DNA from: Lycium barbarum
Taxonomy: Eukaryota > Streptophyta > Magnoliopsida > Solanales > Solanaceae
Direction of reading: 5' to 3'
Length of the DNA: 64,000 nt
Assembly (NCBI RefSeq): GCF_019175385.1
Contig: NC_083339.1
Span: forward strand, 114,871,601-114,935,600
The notes beneath the pieces are model-generated. The model did no database searches and had not been told where the DNA came from. It worked only from the letters and a program-made list of their open reading frames with translations. Positions 10,819 to 22,839 of the stretch are shown one piece after another. How positions within the stretch are numbered: position 1 is the first letter of the stretch; each line of letters begins with the position of its first letter. Both the position numbers and the translations under genes were made by a program.

Positions 10819-13024
10819 TGTAACGACCCATCTGGTCGTTATTGGACCTTCCACAGGCCGTGTATGAAAACCAAATTTCTTGTTATAAAATTAGTCCACA
10901 GGGAAATTTTCTCTTTATATTTATTTTACCGTGGTAAAATTAGTAGGAGCTAAAACATTGTGGGCCCAGATAGGAGAACCTCGCCGCAGCGGTCCAGGAC
11001 TTGCCATAGCGGACAAGCAGACCGCTGCAGCAGTCCGAGCGAACCGGACCTGGTTAAAAACCCTAATACGGGATTCATTCCCACTTTTCCACCAAACCTT
11101 CTCTAAGCCGTCACTTGGGAGAATTTCTCGACAGAACGTACAGAGACCTGAGCAAGAATACCCCATCATGGCATCCGAATTTAGAAGCAAGGGATGAGGA
11201 CTCCGTGATTGTTCGTGGCGCCTGCTTGTCCTCGAGGTAGATTATGGTTTACTTTAGTTAGACTTTCTTTAGTGACTCGTATATATGTGTAGAATTTATG
11301 GGAGAAAGCATGATTCGGTCTTTGAACACGGTGTTCCGTTGAATACTAGTTAGGTTGGTATTAATTGTGGAATTATGTGGGCTCATCACCATTAAGAGAA
11401 GTAGTCAAACCAAGTGTGAAATTTTGATATTAAAAGGACGATGGTAGAGTGTATATATCCACGTAGGGTTGATTTAATTGAAGAACATGAGTTGTTTTAC
11501 TAATGAGTCGGCTAATATAGAGTCCTGCTATATCATATGCTAGAGTGGTTTGTACTTAGAACCTAATTGACCTTAGTGTTGTACTATTGGGCAGGGTGAC
11601 TTGTGTGGTAATTTTCATGGGTCTTCATTAGAGTATTCATGTCGTGATTTAGCGGAGTCATATTAGGTCTTGTTATGACTTGTGGCATGATGCCTTGTGG
11701 GCTTGATATTGGTATTGTTGACTGATCATATTTCATATCTACTGGTGAACTGGAAATGTGTGAGATACACATTGTGATAAGAAGCAGAATATATATATAT
11801 ATATATGAAAAGTCACACTTGACAGGGGGTGAGGATGTGGCCTAGTGGAGGGCTTGTGATCCGAGGTCAGTTCCGAAACGAGTGGTACGTGGACACCATG
11901 GGTTCCCTGTAGATCATGGCTATTTGGGAAAACAATAGTATTTAGAACGTGTGTGCAGATATGATACTAGCTGGGGTTGCATTACATATTACTTACTCCC
12001 ATGTGTGTGATAGAGGTGTTACTCATCTTGGTTGTATTACATTGAATCGTGATTCATTCTGTGATTTCATACTTGATTTTTACTTATGGTTGAGCGGTTG
12101 TGTTTAACTGTAATTTCATGGCTTCGTTGTCTAAGGAGGGAAGGTGATGTTGGAGTGATTTCATTTAGCATGGTCCAGGTTTGAAAGTACGGTTGAGATA
12201 CAGTTATGGGTTGTATTGCTTTTACTTAACTTTATTTGTAATTGATAAGTGACCTTTGGCTAATGTCTGATGTGGGTTGTCGTGCTGTTATGTCTAATTA
12301 TCAAATTACGAGGGTATTAAAGTAAGGAGGAAAAAGGCAAGAATTAGTGGTCCCACATAGTGTCAGTTGATAGGGAGGTTGAGGTATGTCCTTTATAGTT
12401 TGTTGTGGTTTAATTGGTCTAGGAGTTTGTTCTGAATTTAATTGTTACTATCCGTTGGTCCTTACATCCTAGTGTTGCTTTGACATGGTAATGGGATATG
12501 AGTATGTTATTTTAGGACTCTTTAAGTATGGATTGGTTTTAAAAAGGTGTTACGATTGTACCTATCTGTTTATTCTAATTGATTTTATATCGTATTGCGT
12601 GAACTAATCTTAGTCAGCCTATGATTCTTACCAGTATGTGTGGTGTACTGATACTACTCTTGCTACATCCTTTTCGGGTGTAGATGTGTTTCAGGTTATT
12701 GCTGAAGGTTTCATAGATTGGAGGGATGGACATTTTCTACAACTTCTGTGCATCTCTTTCCAAGGCAGAAGTTGTGTTATTTTATTTTAAGTTTATTCCA
12801 CTATGTTGTAGAAGCTCTTTTGTGCGTCTAGGCTAGGTCCCGGAGAATTGAAGTTCAAACTTATTAAAGAGTGTCCCTTATGTTTCCTCACTTAATGTTT
12901 ATGATTATTAGTTATTAAACGGAAAAAAATGAGTTTCAGTAATAGGTTGGTTTGTGAGGGGTTCGCCTACTAGGAGGTAATCGGGTAGGTGCCCGTATGA
13001 TCCGTAAATTGGGTCGTGAGGGTT
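10819..13024 (+). mobile_element. LTR-type insertion into the pararetrovirus block
   Basis: Starts TGTAACGACCC at 10819, abruptly ending the viral-type frame, and ends in 'aattgggtcgtgag' near 13024. A U3-like block at 10980-11050 carries repeats of CCGCAGCGG, GCCATAGCGG and ACCGCTGCAGC, followed by a TATA-like 'ttaaaaac' at 11053-11060. There is no coding region, and one (TA)n at 11790-11806. It is probably a solo LTR of about 2.2 kb; I could not find a matching target duplication, so the right end is approximate. Confidence 0.55.
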
Positions 13025-13570
13025 TGTATCGGATCCCTAGGTTGCCGGTCTCACGAGTACTAGAGCAATGTCTAGTAGAGTCTCATAGAGTGGTATGATG
13101 ACATCCGTACCCATCCGCGAGAGGTTGTGGGACATCTAGGAAACTTCCTTTCTTTCTTTCCCATCGTGCTATCTCAGTCAATTTCATCTCTAAGTTGAAT
13201 CCAATTGGTATTTGGATGATCCCAATTGGTATCTCGACAAGTCCAATTGGTATCTGGTCGATTCTAATTGGTATCTAGCGGTGTCGTCCTATCAATGATC
13301 TGTGAATTATGTGTGTATGTTATGTTGGTATACAATGAGTTCCTTGTGTTGTAAACCCTGTTGGGCATTAGAAAAATGCCGACTGACTCAGACCCTTCGC
13401 CACTGCGGTGTACGCACCGCCATAGCGAGTTTGTCGTAGCGGCACTTGGCTCGCTACAGCGGAGCTTCACGTTTTCAGTTCCTCGCTATTGAGAAGCCTG
13501 CGTCGCCATAGCGGATCCGCTATAGAGGAATCCCACCGCTGCAGCGGGCCATAATTTTCTATCGAGAGGC
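13025..13570. repeat. LTR-like fragment with 21-bp repeats and GC palindromes
   Basis: Four copies of a 21-bp unit centred on CCAATTGGTATCT lie at 13200-13280. Further on, 13390-13550 holds six or more imperfect palindromes of the type CCGCTATAGCGG / CCGCTGCAGCGG. These resemble the U3 block at 10980-11050, so this is likely a piece of a related LTR. Confidence 0.5.
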
Positions 13571-13891
13571 GATGCTTATGCCTCTTCTTTATACCAGATC
13601 CCCTGTTTCACAATTTCTCAACAGGTGCAATTCATGCAAAACTCAAATAAAACCAGAAATTCCAAAGCCACAATTTATAAAAAACCTAGCCCAACGAGGG
13701 AAAGGGCCATTCAGTACCAAAACACAAATATCCAAAACCAAATACGGAAAAACAAGGGAAATTATTCAAAGCATTTGACCAAAACAACCCAAAAACAAAT
13801 AAACCATTGTCTGAAATAAAGGACTTACACAGGCAAAGAAAAACCATGGTTAAAGAGGGGTTGGGGGGGAGGGGGGGGGAGGAAGAGATAC
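13571..13891. other. A-rich non-coding stretch
   Basis: Two overlapping 60-70 codon frames reflect A-rich composition only. A G-rich run occurs at 13857-13881. Because the gene below ends at 13892 on the minus strand, this would be its 3' flank. Confidence 0.4.
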
Positions 13892-14415
13892 CTAGGCCAT
13901 CGCTTTGCCCCGGCTCGTCACCTTCTGAACACCATTTCCGGAGCCGTTAGAAGAGTCGTTGTCAAGCGTGGACCGGCTCAAAAAGGAGAACTAATGGGTG
14001 TCATCCTTGGTCACTTTGGGGAGCTTCGCCTCGAGGTCCAAAGCCTTTAAAATGCTCTTAATTCCCTTCCACATTCGGGCAAACAACTTATCCCTAGACC
14101 ACCTCTTCTGCTTCTCCTTCTTGAGGTCTACCCGGGCGCTTCCCTGGTTCTCAGCCATAAAAAGATAGACACCCTACAAGGTGTCTAACGACTCTTGCGT
14201 CTTTGTCTGAGCATCCATGTATTTCTTCACCTTGTTCGAAGTGAAGCCGCTCCATCCAGCAGCAACACTAGAAGAACCAGCCTCCATGGAGGGCCGAGAT
14301 ATGCCCAAGATCGCATTCTTCATGGCCACCATTTCTGTCCCAATCCGCTCGAAAGGTCCCTGAGCCGGAGGCTGTGAAGGGCCAGACCCATCCCCTTACC
14401 CTCCTCCTGGTCATC
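13892..14415 (-). pseudogene. Transposon-derived gene, 3' half (split by chromovirus)
   Basis: Read leftwards from 14415. After a frame change near 14395, one frame runs from about 14389 to the TAG at 13892-13894, broken only by two in-frame TAG codons (near 14184 and 14002). Recognisable stretches are 'GPSQPPAQGPFERIGTEM', 'VKKYMDAQTKTQESLDTL', a basic 'LKKEKQKRWSRDKLFARMWK' and a C-terminal 'SRGKAMA'. Its 5' half lies at 27490-28325. The two halves flank a 13-kb retroelement with a TCATC duplication, so they were once contiguous. The protein belongs, I think, to the 'putative plant transposon protein' group common in Solanaceae; the function of that group is unknown. Confidence 0.65.
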
Positions 14416-16793
14416 TGTCACGACCCAATCGGAGGGCCATAACGGGCACCAGGAGCTAACCCACCGGGAACCTCTCATCATACTTTCACAATCACATCTA
14501 GGTTAGCCACATGGCTAACTCGCAATCTGATGAATAAATGATACAATTTCCATCGGGCTAAATCAACACCAATAACTATGCCTATATATATATACATAAG
14601 CAGATGAGGCTAACAAAATGATATACAAAAATACGAGCCGGCAAATCTAAGACATCTAACTATACATAAATATCTACGAGCCTCTAAGAAGAACATGTAA
14701 AATCATATAGACGGGATAGGGCCCCGCCATGACCACATGTATATACACAAAAGAATGGTACCAACAGCTGCAGCTCCGAAATCAAATAGAGCTCCTCTAA
14801 TCAGTCTCTGGATAAGCAACCTAAGGATCAAGTCTATCTCCCTATCCACCCGCGGGCATGACGTAGCATCCACAAACAAAAGGACGTCAGTATGACTAAT
14901 GTACTCAGTATGTAAAGAATAATCAATAACATAATAGAAACATGAACAATAACATAAGGGAGAAGATTCATGGGATGGTAGAACCGTTTATGGCTCTAGC
15001 GACGTTCGTCACATTTACTTACCCTTTTTCTAATGGGAACCTTCCCTTACATAGGCTTACATATATATAGTAGCACCATACCCAACCATGTGAAGTCGGT
15101 GTCTTACATACCGTCCATAAAAAGGCTCGGTGTTATGCATACCCGGCCCTACCAAGGCTCAGTGTTATCCATACCCATCTGCAGTGGTGCACGTGCAATA
15201 GATATCATATCCGGGCACATAAGCTCGGTGTTACGTACTGGCCATACATATATATACACATACATATACACCTAGGGGTACCTACATGGCATCAACATCA
15301 TCATCATCATCAATATATTTTCCCTCGGAGGATCAACTATCCTAGGGCGAGATCAAAGATATCATGAGAGTATCAAGAAATATGAGATTTTGTGATTCTA
15401 GGAATGAAATCATCATGGAAGGCATTATGGATTTCATATGAAGCTATACATCAATGAGATCATGCCTTAAGAAAGAAGGGTTAGCCTTACATACCTTTTT
15501 GTCTTCTAAATTTTTTAACGCTCACCGCCAAATCTTGAGAAATCTACATTTAAAAGGATTCATGCCAAGGTTAAGTCATAATGACCCTCTTAAGTTCGAA
15601 CTAGCATAATTCACGAGCTAACGAAAATTGGGCAGCATTTCCCCTATTTCATCTACTTCTACCAAACTCCAAAATAACTTCCAATCAACAATGACATTAT
15701 CAACAATACCACAATTAAGAGGTTTTATTCAAGTTAAGCATCATCCAATCCCCAAAACTCCTTTCCATGATCATTCATAATAATGACTACAACACAACAC
15801 CATATATACTTGCATACAATACTTCCTCAACATCATTAATATCATCCACAACAAGATTATACTCATAGCATGCCAAGAATCACAATTTAAGTTAACCTAT
15901 CGCTCACAATATCCTTAAATTAATACTTGAACCCCATTTTCACCTTTTCTTCCTTCAACCAAATGGTGTAACAATCAAATAGACTTAACCTTATGTGAAA
16001 GATGTGAAAACTTACCTTAATCACACAAGAACAAGTCTTGGATCAACTTACTCCACCAAAGTGAAAAACCCTAACATCAACACCCAAGGAAAACTTGAGT
16101 TCCACAAGCCCTAGCAAGCTTCTTAGCACTTGAATCTCTTAATTCTCTTGAACTGGCTTAGATTAGTTTATGGAGTTGAAGAGGGTTTTTGGAGAGCTCT
16201 TGGATCTGAATTGGGAAAATAAAATGTCTAAATGAAGTGAAATGAAATATATAAAGCATAACTTAAAATCCTGTCGGGCAATCCTACGCCCACTTTGACG
16301 GACCGTCAAAATTTCTACGGTCCGTCAAGGTGCATCGTCAAAGTGCACAACCCAACATGGCTCACTGTGACCATTATACAGTGGTGCTCCATGATTTGAC
16401 GGGCCGTCAAGTATCCTACGTTCTGTAAAATGTTCCATCAAATTGACCCCATCCGATAAGTTGCTCGTTTCGATTCATTTGAATTTCAATACTTATGGAA
16501 CCTTCTTGGAACTTGTGTAACACTTCGTTAACCATCTAAGGGGACCTATAGCTCCTTCTCAAGACATTACAAAACAAAGTATGACTCAATTGTTGCGAAA
16601 TAATCCTAAACATGACTTGCATTCTGTTTTCTTCGACAACTCAATCCCACCGATCCATATGACTTCAAAATCTTAATGTACTCACTTAAAGTCATCAATT
16701 ACTCTGCTTAATCTCATAAGCTCCTCAGGTCCACTTTAGGCTCGCGTTTGTCTACTCACGATTCAAACGACTTGAAATTTCCGATATGTAACA
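14416..16793 (-). repeat. Chromovirus 3' LTR (2,378 bp)
   Basis: Starts TGTCACGACCC at 14416 and ends TGTAACA at 16793 on the plus strand. It is closely similar along its length to the LTR at 25156-27489. The minus-strand U3 has palindromic GACGGACCGTCAA-type repeats at 16290-16440 and a TATA-like 'ctttatatatttc' at 16246-16258. Differences from the partner LTR are single substitutions and small indels, indicating an insertion that is not very recent. Confidence 0.93.
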
Positions 16794-16810
16794 TGTTTCC
16801 CCTCTTAAGA
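16794..16810 (-). other. Polypurine tract of the chromovirus
   Basis: On the minus strand 'cttaagaggggaaaca' sits directly before the 3' LTR start TGTTACA. A purine-rich tract here primes plus-strand synthesis. Confidence 0.8.
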
Positions 16811-17018
16811 ACATTCGTCCTCGAATGTTAGACTCCTAGAGATTCTACAAAAATTTTGCCAGAGTTTTCCCTGTAATATGGCACTACCATCCTGTCACAA
16901 CAACCCAAAATATATTGCCTCACTGGGATACAACAACAACGATAAGAACAATGGCCACACACGACCAAGAAAGCATCAAAAGAGAGCATTACATACCTAG
17001 AGACAATGTCTTCTCTGC

Positions 17019-17437
17019 CTAAGCATCCTCTAGGGGTGGAAATAAATATGGATACCTGAACCTCATGTATTTCTCAGCTTCCCAAGTCATTTCCTCTCTA
17101 TTATTGTTTCTCCATAAGACTTTGACTAAAGCTAAATCTTTGGTTCTGAATATCCGTACTTGCCTATCTAGAATTGCAATGGGAACTTCTTCGTAGGATA
17201 ATTGCCCAGTGACTTGAACATCATCTACATGTACAATTATGGAAGGATCTCTGATGCACTTACGAAGCATCGATGCATGGAAAACAGGGTGGACTGACTC
17301 CAAATTTGAAGGGAGGTCCAACTCATAGGCCACTTGGCCTACCTTGCGTACAATCTCATAAGGTCCAATATTCCGAGGACTAAGCCTGCCCTTCCTGCCA
17401 AATCTCATGACGCCCTTCATTGGCGACAGTTTCAAGA
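17019..17437 (-). pseudogene. Integrase C-terminus and chromodomain (chromovirus pol)
   Basis: An open 138-codon block on the minus strand. It starts with the integrase GPF/Y-type module ('RKGRLSPRNIGPYEI', 'ELDLPSNLESVHPVFHASML') and ends with a chromodomain-like module containing 'VLWRNNNREEMTWEAE' and 'MRFRYPYLF'. In chromoviruses the chromodomain directs integration toward heterochromatin. The final Pro-Leu-Glu-Asp-Ala and stop fit the natural end of pol. The upstream junction with the integrase core is frameshifted. Confidence 0.88.
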
Positions 17438-18350
17438 ATACCAGTCTTTCACTTGGAACTCCAAGTCTCGTCGACGTTTATCTGTATAGGATTTTTGACG
17501 ACTCTAAGCTGTTAATAATCAATCATGTATAAGCTTGAACTTTTTTATGGCTTGCTGGATCAAGTCCGGCCCTATTAGTTTTGTTACTCCCACTTCAAAC
17601 CATCCAATTGGCGACCTGCAGTTGCGCCCATATAAAGCTTCATACGGGGCCATTTGAATGCTAGAATGATAACTGTTGTTATAAGCAAATTCAATAAGCG
17701 GTAAGTGATCATTCCAATTATCCCCAAAATCTAACACACATTCCCGTACCCTATCCTCAAGAGTCTGGAGGGTACGCTCAGCTTACCAATCAGTCTGTGG
17801 ATGAAATGTTGTGCTAAGATTCACCTGAGTCCCTAAACCTTCTTGAAAGGACTTCCAGAAATTTACGGTAAACTGTGTCCTTTAATCGGAAATAATAGAT
17901 GCTGGAACACCATGGAGTCGTACTATTTCTTTGACATAGAGCTTTGCATAATCTTCAGCTACATATGTAGTTCTGACTGGTAGGAAATGAGCTGATTTCG
18001 TAAGACTATCAACAATTACCCATATAGAATCATACTTACGTTGAGAACGGGGTAAGCCTGCGATGAAGTCCATATTAATCACTTTCCATTTCCAAGTTGG
18101 AATTTCCATAGCTTGCAACAATCCATCGGTCTTTTGGTGTTCAATCTTCACTTGTTGACAATTAGGACATTAGACCGCGAATTCCGCTATCTCTTTTTTC
18201 ATTCCATTCCAACAATATATGGATTTAAGATCGTGGTACATTTTCGTTACTCTGAGATGAATAGAATAATGGGAACAATGGGCTCCTTTTAAAATTTGAT
18301 AACGTAACCCTGCAACATCAGGAACACATAACCTACCTCAACATCGGAGA
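17438..18350 (-). pseudogene. Integrase zinc-binding and catalytic core (chromovirus pol)
   Basis: Minus-strand blocks in order: an HHCC-type zinc region near 18160-18290 ('YHDLKSIYCWNGMKKEIAEF' then CPNCQQVKIEHQ, with a stop just before the cysteines), the core at 17882-18151 ('WKVINMDFIAGLPRS', first Asp; 'HGVPASIISD', second Asp), and 17519-17737 ('LIEFAYNNSYHSSIQMAPYE', which follows the catalytic Glu region; 'EALYGRNCRSP'). Integrase joins element ends to host DNA. At least three frame breaks make it inactive. Confidence 0.88.
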
Positions 18351-19060
18351 ACTCCATCTTCAAGAATCTCAAATAATGAATTTTTCTTCTGAGGAAGTGT
18401 ATTTCTATGATGAACTAGTGTAGGATCCCTGTACTGGTGCTTTTTCACTTCAACCACTAGTGACGAGATAGCTGAATTATGAATGGTAGCTCCCATATTG
18501 CCCGATTCCATTACCCGATCTCCTAGGCTAGCTAACTACTAGAGCTCTCAAGCTAACTCTCTTTTCTCTGGCTGAACATCACATAAACTTCCCATAGATC
18601 TACAGTTAAGAGTATCAGCCACAACGTTCGCCTTCCCAGGATGATATAGAATGTCGACATCATAATCTTTCAACACCTTCAGCCATCGCCTTTGCTGTAG
18701 ATTCAACTCTTTCTGCTTGAAAATGTACTGGAGGCTTTTGTGATCCGTATAAATATCAACATGGACACCATACAAATAATGCCTCCACATTTGCAATGCA
18801 TGGATCACCGCAGCTAACTCAAGATCATGGGTTGGATAATTTTTCTCACGTTTCCGTAATTGTCTCTAAGCATAGGCAATCACCTTACCATGTTGCATCA
18901 ATACACATCCTAACCCAATGCCTGAAGCGACATAATAGACAACGTAGCCTTCTGATCCTTATGGAAGTGTCAAGACTGGGGCAGATTTTAACCTATTCCT
19001 TAACTCATAAAAACTGCGTTCACAAGCATCCGTCCATTGAAATTTAGTGGATTTCTAAGT
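18351..19060 (-). pseudogene. RNase H domain (chromovirus pol)
   Basis: The minus-strand frame 18548-18808 has 'WRHYLYGVHVDIYTDHKSLQ' and 'RRWLKVLKDYDVDILYHPGK', the second half of an RT-linked RNase H. The first half continues upstream (18809-18960: 'GLGCVLMQHGKVIAYA', 'REKNYPTHDLELAAV') after an in-frame stop. The domain degrades the RNA strand of the RNA:DNA hybrid. The spacer 18351-18547 has no clear domain. Confidence 0.85.
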
Positions 19061-19696
19061 TAGCTTCGTTAGTGGTGCAGAAATGGAAGAAAAGCCCTCG
19101 ACAAATCTTCTGTAATAACCTGCTAAACCCAAAAAACTATGAACCTTAGTAGGTATTGTAGGCCTCGGTCAAGTCTTCACAGCTTCAATTTTCTGGATAT
19201 CCACTCGAATACCATCAGCTGAGATAACATACCCCAAAAAGGTCACCGAATTTAACTAAAACTCACACTTCGAAAATTTTGCAAATAGCTCCCGAGCCTG
19301 AAGAACTCTAAGAACGGTACGTAAATGACCTGCATGCTTTGCCTCAGACCGGAAATAACTAGGATATCGTCAATGAACACAATCACAAATGAGTCTAGAA
19401 AAGACATGAACACATTGTTCATCAAATTCATGATTACTGTCGGTGCATTGGTTAGCCCAAATAACATTAACCGAAACTGGAAATGACCATATCTTGTTCT
19501 GAAGGTTGTCTTACGAATATTCTCCTCCCTAACTCTCACCTGATGATAGCCGAATCTCAAGTCTATCTTTGAAAACCATTTGGCACCTTGTAGTTGATCA
19601 AATAAGTTATCAATCCTTGGAAGAGGATACTTATTCTTAATCGTCACCTTATTCAGCTGTCTATAATTAATACACATTCGCAAGGAGCTATCTTTC
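19061..19696 (-). pseudogene. Reverse transcriptase, main part (chromovirus pol)
   Basis: The minus-strand block 19252-19683 contains '[20 protein letters not shown]', '[15 protein letters not shown]', 'FGLTNAP' and 'VFIDDILV', whose Asp pair is the polymerase active site. Farther downstream, 19061-19251 holds the thumb/connection ('FLG', '[14 protein letters not shown]') with frame breaks. The N-terminal piece lies at 22845 and beyond, because a solo LTR splits the domain at 19697. Confidence 0.9.
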
Positions 19697-22600
19697 TGTC
19701 ACACCCCTACCTTACTAGGGTGTGATGGGCACCCGACCCCACATCCGGAGCCGAGCGAACCCACTGACTCTTATTACGTACTTAACCTTTTGGACCTCTA
19801 AATCAAATAAATACGAAATACATAATAAAGCTTTTCGAAATATTCTTTTTGTTGCTTTCAAATCGAATAAAATCTGTAACCAAATAGACTTATGTCATAA
19901 TACAGGTTGACACCTCGGCTGATGGAGCCGCTGACAGACTGACTCCCAATACCCACGACTCTGTCTGCAAAGTCTCTAACGTCAATCCAGAAATCCTAGC
20001 ATACAAGCTTTGACTCGGCAGCACTTCCAGGAACAAGTGGAGTCTGCCAACTTCGCTGGAACCTCTTCTATACTAGCTTCTGCTCGTCTGTGTGTACCTG
20101 CGCGGCATAAAACGCAGCCCCCGAAGAAGAGGGGTCAGTACGAGTAATGTACTGAATATGTAAGGCATGACTAGTAACATAGTAAGGAATATAAATATGA
20201 ATAATAACAGAATGGAAATATAGAACATATCATGAGGTAGAAGAGTAACATGTACATATAAGTGCCTCTGAGGGCGGATGCCATGCATGCTTATCTTTTC
20301 CTTTGAAAACATATCATATCATATCTTTACTTTTGAAAACATATCATATCATAGCGCCGAACAACATCGGCTCCCCCTCATATCTCCCGCGTCCGGGACG
20401 ATATTACCCGATGTGGGATTTGCCTGAACCAATGTGGGATTTGCCTGAACCAATGTGGGATTTGCCTCAACCAATGTGGGATTTGCCTAAGGCAAGCCTT
20501 ACACTCACCCCCCACTCTGGGACTCAGCGTTCTTGCTGAGGTTTTCCCCACCATTGGGTTTGCCCCACCACCGGCTCTGATACCAACTGATCAGGTGGCT
20601 ACGCGTATATAACGCTCTGGCCCTTTTCCCATCTTCCCCACATATATATACATATACATATACATATACATATATCATATAGTAGCATGCAGGAGAGCCC
20701 AAAGAAAGTCATGTATCTATCGGAGTGACGTAAGGTCGATAACCTCCGATCACATTATGGAACAATCAGGATCGTCGTGTCTCACCTTGAAGGGACTAAT
20801 ATTATAAGGCGATACTATCAATAAAGAATAGTGTTAGGAGAACATAAAATGAAATTTTCATCTCATAAGGCATCAATTCACATACATTTGGAACCTTTAA
20901 GAAATAATCGTCATAATCATCATAAACATATTCTCTTCTTTGACATCATCATTATCATTACGAAAACATGTCCGTCATTATAGTCATAAAAGCTTACAAA
21001 ATCATGAACCTTTGTTTTGGAAAAGTATAGGCATTTTGGAAAACGTTTACGGTTTACTAGTAAGAGAATCATGCCATAGGATCATAAATATCTATCTTTT
21101 GAAAACAAGTAAAATACGGAAATACTCATGAAATCATAACCTAGGGATCATGCCTTTGAAAGAAAAGAGACGAGCCTTACATACCTGTGCCGCGCCTTAC
21201 TAGCTACGCTTATTCGTCCAACTCGTTAGTCTACATTCAAGAAGATCGACGCAATCATTAGATTCATTACCACACACACCTTTCTTAGTATCTCAATTAA
21301 ATTCACTTATGACCTGCCGAAATTTCGGCAGCATCTCCCCTGTAAATACACCATCCCCGAGATTCTAACTCGGCCAATTTTAATCAACTACAATCCGGGA
21401 ATTCAACCCGGCCAAACTATCAACAACAATACCAACAATTATTCTAGCAACACTTCAACATTCAATCCTATTCAATTCAATTTAATTCAATTCAATTCAA
21501 TTCAATTTAATTCAATTCAATTCAATTCATTTCATCCCAATTAATGCATACCTCCACCCGAAATCTCACAACACCACCAAAGTCAACAACGCATTACTTC
21601 CTTCCAAATTTATGAGTTATATCAACAATCCATACATTGATAAATTTATTCTTACAAATATAAGAACCACACTAACATCACACTAACTTCTTCAATGATG
21701 CACAAACAACTTCAAATTCGTCTCAAGCTACCAAACCGCCATTCTACGTCGCATAATCCATAATGACAACAACTAAAATACTAAGTAAAATTGTCTCATC
21801 ATACACAACTAGGGTAGCCCCTATACGGCCACCACCATACACCCACTTATTTCATGAACTTCACCCATTTCATTGACATTACAACAACAACCAACATGCT
21901 ACATACACTTAATCCATTCTTTCTACACAACATGTTACATGCATGATCAAACACCATGTACACACACACGGTCACACCACACACCACATTTTCATGCTTT
22001 TCATTCATTTCCACATACCACAACATGCACAACTATCCAAAACATATGAAGAGAAGATTAGATACATACCTTTTTCTACTTGGCTTTTCATTCGGCTAGG
22101 GGCATATATTGCACAAATAAGGGATTGAATTGCTCCAATAAACACTCCAAATTGATAAGGACCCTTCAATTAGTAGAAAATAATTTTTGAAGAAAAAATT
22201 TTCCAAAGTTTTTGTTGGCTCTTGCTTTGGCCGAATGGCCTAGGGGGTTTTTCTCCTTCTCTTTTCTTTTTTTTGTTCTTGCTTTCTCTCCAATGTCTTG
22301 AATTAAAAGATGACCCCTAATATATATATATATAGTTCTACAAGCATGTGAGGGGCACATGCCCATCTCTCCATTTTTCTAGAATTTTCCTTCTTTTTCT
22401 TGAGTTTTTCTAAAATGGCCAAAGAAGACTAATTGTCTTCTTATATAAACTTTAGTCCATGTATTTTTATTATTATTTATAATTAACCCCCCCCCCCCCC
22501 CTTCTCCATTTTCTAGAGTTTTCTTCTCTTTTTTTTTTCTTGAAAATTAACAAAGATGCCCCTTTTGTCTTCCCATGTAAGCTTTGGCCTTTTCAAGACT

Positions 22601-22839
22601 TTTCTTGAACTTTTGTGAGATTACTATTTTGCCCCTAGCCTTTTACAATACTACCATGAGCCTTTTTGTGAATTTCCTTTTTTGCCCTTAACTTTTCTCA
22701 ATATTTCCATACTAATAATGTTCATAAATAATATTCATAACCAACTTATACAATAAAATAATTTTGAAAGATGGTCATTCCCTTAACTTTACCACGGCTA
22801 CTTTGAAATATCCGAACGTATAAAATACGGGATATAACA
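19697..22839 (-). mobile_element. Solo LTR (3,143 bp) nested in the chromovirus RT
   Basis: Begins TGTCACACCCC-like at 19697 and ends TATAACA at 22839. Flanks are CTTTC (19692-19696) and CCTTC (22840-22844), a 5-bp target duplication with one mismatch. No PBS, PPT or pol lies between the ends, so this is one LTR left by recombination. It is related to the LTRs at 41101-43712 and 45572-46653 but longer. It contains a 21-bp repeat array (20411-20494), a (CAATT)n tract (about 21465-21530), a C run at 22489-22501 and a hairpin box at 20720-20749. Confidence 0.88.
20411..20494. repeat. Four 21-bp tandem repeats inside the solo LTR
   Basis: The unit ATGTGGGATTTGCCTGAACCA starts at 20411, 20432, 20453 and 20474. 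It translates as a Met-Trp-Asp-Leu-Pro repeat, but that frame has no other coding support. About 75 bp further on lies 'gctctgatacca' (20573-20584), the complement of a tRNA-Met primer site. Confidence 0.95.

Noticed and set aside
10921..11197. Overlapping 88-89 codon frames on both strands
   Set aside because: They fall in the GC-palindrome U3 block of an LTR, which lacks stops by composition.
13857..13881. Functional G-quadruplex
   Set aside because: A G run is present, here and at 61210-61222 and 63599-63611, but these are single homopolymer-like runs in decayed repeat DNA with no sign of conservation.
20303..20539. Protein with Met-Trp-Asp-Leu-Pro repeats
   Set aside because: The frame exists because the 21-bp non-coding repeat has no stops; it lies inside a solo LTR.
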